64,000 bases of DNA, from the NCBI GenBank assembly GCA_001247695.2, contig LGRX02034331.1, forward strand, positions 1 through 64,000, read 5' to 3'. The notes below the pieces were generated by a model, which saw only the letters and a program-made list of their open reading frames with translations, made no database searches and was not told where the DNA came from. Positions 63,007-64,000 of this stretch are shown piece after piece (position 1 is the stretch's first letter; each line of letters opens with the position of its first letter). Position numbers and translations under genes: made by a program. This DNA comes from Cymbomonas tetramitiformis. Its lineage: Eukaryota; Chlorophyta; Pyramimonadophyceae; Pyramimonadales; Pyramimonadaceae.

Positions 63007-63901
63007 ATGGGTATACGAACGAGGACGGAAGCATTGGCTGCTCTTGATCTGAAGGCTGACTGCACCGATGATGAAGAAATTAGAAAGTCCTACAAGAAGA
63101 GTGCTCTCAAATGGTATTCGTGTTATTTTCTCGTCATGAAGTATCCTGCATAGCTGCGACCACTCCCTGATATTTCGTGCGGTTTTTGACAACCCTGTAC
63201 ACAACAGGCACCCTGACAAGAATAATGGATCCACGGAAGCTACCCTGAAGTTCAAGGAAATAGCAGAGGCTTTTCACTTTCTGCAAAGATTTCCTCCTGG
63301 AAGTGAGTATGATGAGGCAGAAGAAGATGACGATGAAGACTTCATGTGGAGCTACGACGATATCGATGAGGATATTCCGTCTTTCAAGCAATTCATGCAA
63401 AAGTGCGCACACGCAATAATCACTCATGCTGTTGAATTTTGTTGGAAAGGTTTCTTAGTGTTGTAGAAAAATAGGATTCAACACCCTAGTTTTCAATCGG
63501 TGTCCAAATGTGAACAAACCGGACAAGTGCAGCTACAGGGTTTTGCTGATGCTTGCTGAACTGGTATGCCGCCTGCATATGGCATTGAGAGAGTATATAC
63601 GCCAAAATCAATACTTCCTTGGTGCTGACGTTGGTTTCGTGGTTGCAGCATGTTTGGGTTTTTCTCTCGGTTTACAAGCGAAGACGAAGATGACTTTTCC
63701 AACTTCGGGCCTAGAGGCGCAGGGGCCGAATGGTGCAGCTGTAAGGTATGCGAGCGTGCTGGAGTTTTAGTTACTACCACTGCAGAAATGTTGAAACCGA
63801 CCCCAGAACTGTTGTGGCGTTCAACGGCAGTCTGCAGAGTAGCGTGCGAGTCTTCGTCGCTCGTATGGATTCTGACTTTATTCTTAATATGTAAGCTGTA
63901 A
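63007..63901 (+). CDS. J-domain (DnaJ/Hsp40-like) protein gene, 5' part
   Basis: Exon 1 (63,007-63,113) encodes MGIRTRTEALAALDLKADCT and the helix EEIRKSYKKSALKW. Joining it across a GT-AG intron to exon 2 (63,208-63,402) creates HPDKNNG, the HPD loop that stimulates Hsp70 ATPase, followed by FKEIAEAFHFLQ. Then comes an acidic stretch (EAEEDDDEDFMW, DDIDEDIPSF). Exon 3 starts at 63,649 with MFGFFSRFTSEDEDDFSNFG and reaches CSCK, with possible donors at 63,741 and 63,746. If unspliced it stays open to 63,901. The J domain is N-terminal with no visible signal peptide or Cys-rich repeat region, so a type III (DNAJC-like) co-chaperone is most likely. The gene may continue beyond the window. Confidence 0.8.
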
Positions 63902-64000
63902 GATCTGTAAAGTTAAGTCCGTATTCGCCGTGCTATTTGGGAATTTGAACCGTGGTGGTTCCTCGGATGGTTATCCCACTCTGCACCGCACTCTCGAAGT

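Noticed and set aside
63905..63995. tRNA gene on the minus strand near the window end
   Set aside because: A- and B-box-like words exist, but they are only about 23 nt apart, too close for a cloverleaf, and an anticodon stem cannot be formed.

Overview
The window reads as repeat-dominated nuclear DNA of a eukaryote. Two host genes have GT-AG introns, and almost everything else is transposable element (TE) or satellite. A green-lineage alga is the best guess. The reasons are a 22-nt primer site that matches the plant-type initiator tRNA-Met as I recall it, a DIRS/PAT-like tyrosine-recombinase retroelement with a Dam-like domain, and high-GC coding next to AT-rich introns. A prasinophyte such as Cymbomonas is only an impression. 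There is no prokaryotic gene organisation, operon or CRISPR.

Layout. 0-13.4 kb: a 180-bp satellite, a broken minus-strand low-complexity gene (1.3-4.0 kb), several minisatellites, a tRNA-like gene with a Pol III terminator (7.0 kb), and a 4.5-kb foldback element (8.17-12.68 kb) packed with palindromic satellites. 13.4-33.8 kb: a nearly identical ~5.6-kb block present three times in tandem. Each copy carries a gag/LTR remnant, a hAT-type MITE with 8-bp target duplication, hairpins, an LTR remnant and the first exons of an ankyrin-repeat gene. The third copy is split by a 3,564-bp gag-only LTR retrotransposon (A1) inserted inside its MITE. 32.6-45.6 kb: the intact ankyrin gene, with each main exon equal to about one ankyrin repeat and every intron in phase 0. 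Its 8.7-kb intron 6 holds a DIRS/PAT-like element (35.9-40.9 kb, minus strand) with Gag, RT-RNase H-Dam-like methyltransferase and tyrosine recombinase, and several minisatellites.

47.2-48.8 kb: a frameshifted gene with a second Dam-like (NPPF) domain. 48.85-58.5 kb: a four-level nest of elements, D containing E containing B containing A2. D, E and B have target-site duplications; A2, the innermost, has an abnormal 66-bp flanking duplication. 58.65-61.88 kb: another gag-only LTR element (C), whose gag is split by a 664-bp TIR element. 63.0-63.9 kb: start of a J-domain (DnaJ-like) gene with introns.

How the parts relate. LTR families A, B, C and D share a purine-rich end (GGTGGTG) just before the 3' LTR. 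A, B and C also have a half-tRNA-iMet-like primer site just after the 5' LTR. None carries a recognisable pol gene, so they look like non-autonomous elements (TR-GAG and TRIM/SMART types) mobilised by an enzyme source outside the window. The most notable points are the three-copy ankyrin block whose phase-0 exons could extend the array in frame, Gag proteins with an enlarged zinc knuckle and membrane segments, the tiny 404-bp TRIM with a 22-nt half-tRNA primer site, and the Tudor-like segment joined to the DIRS recombinase.
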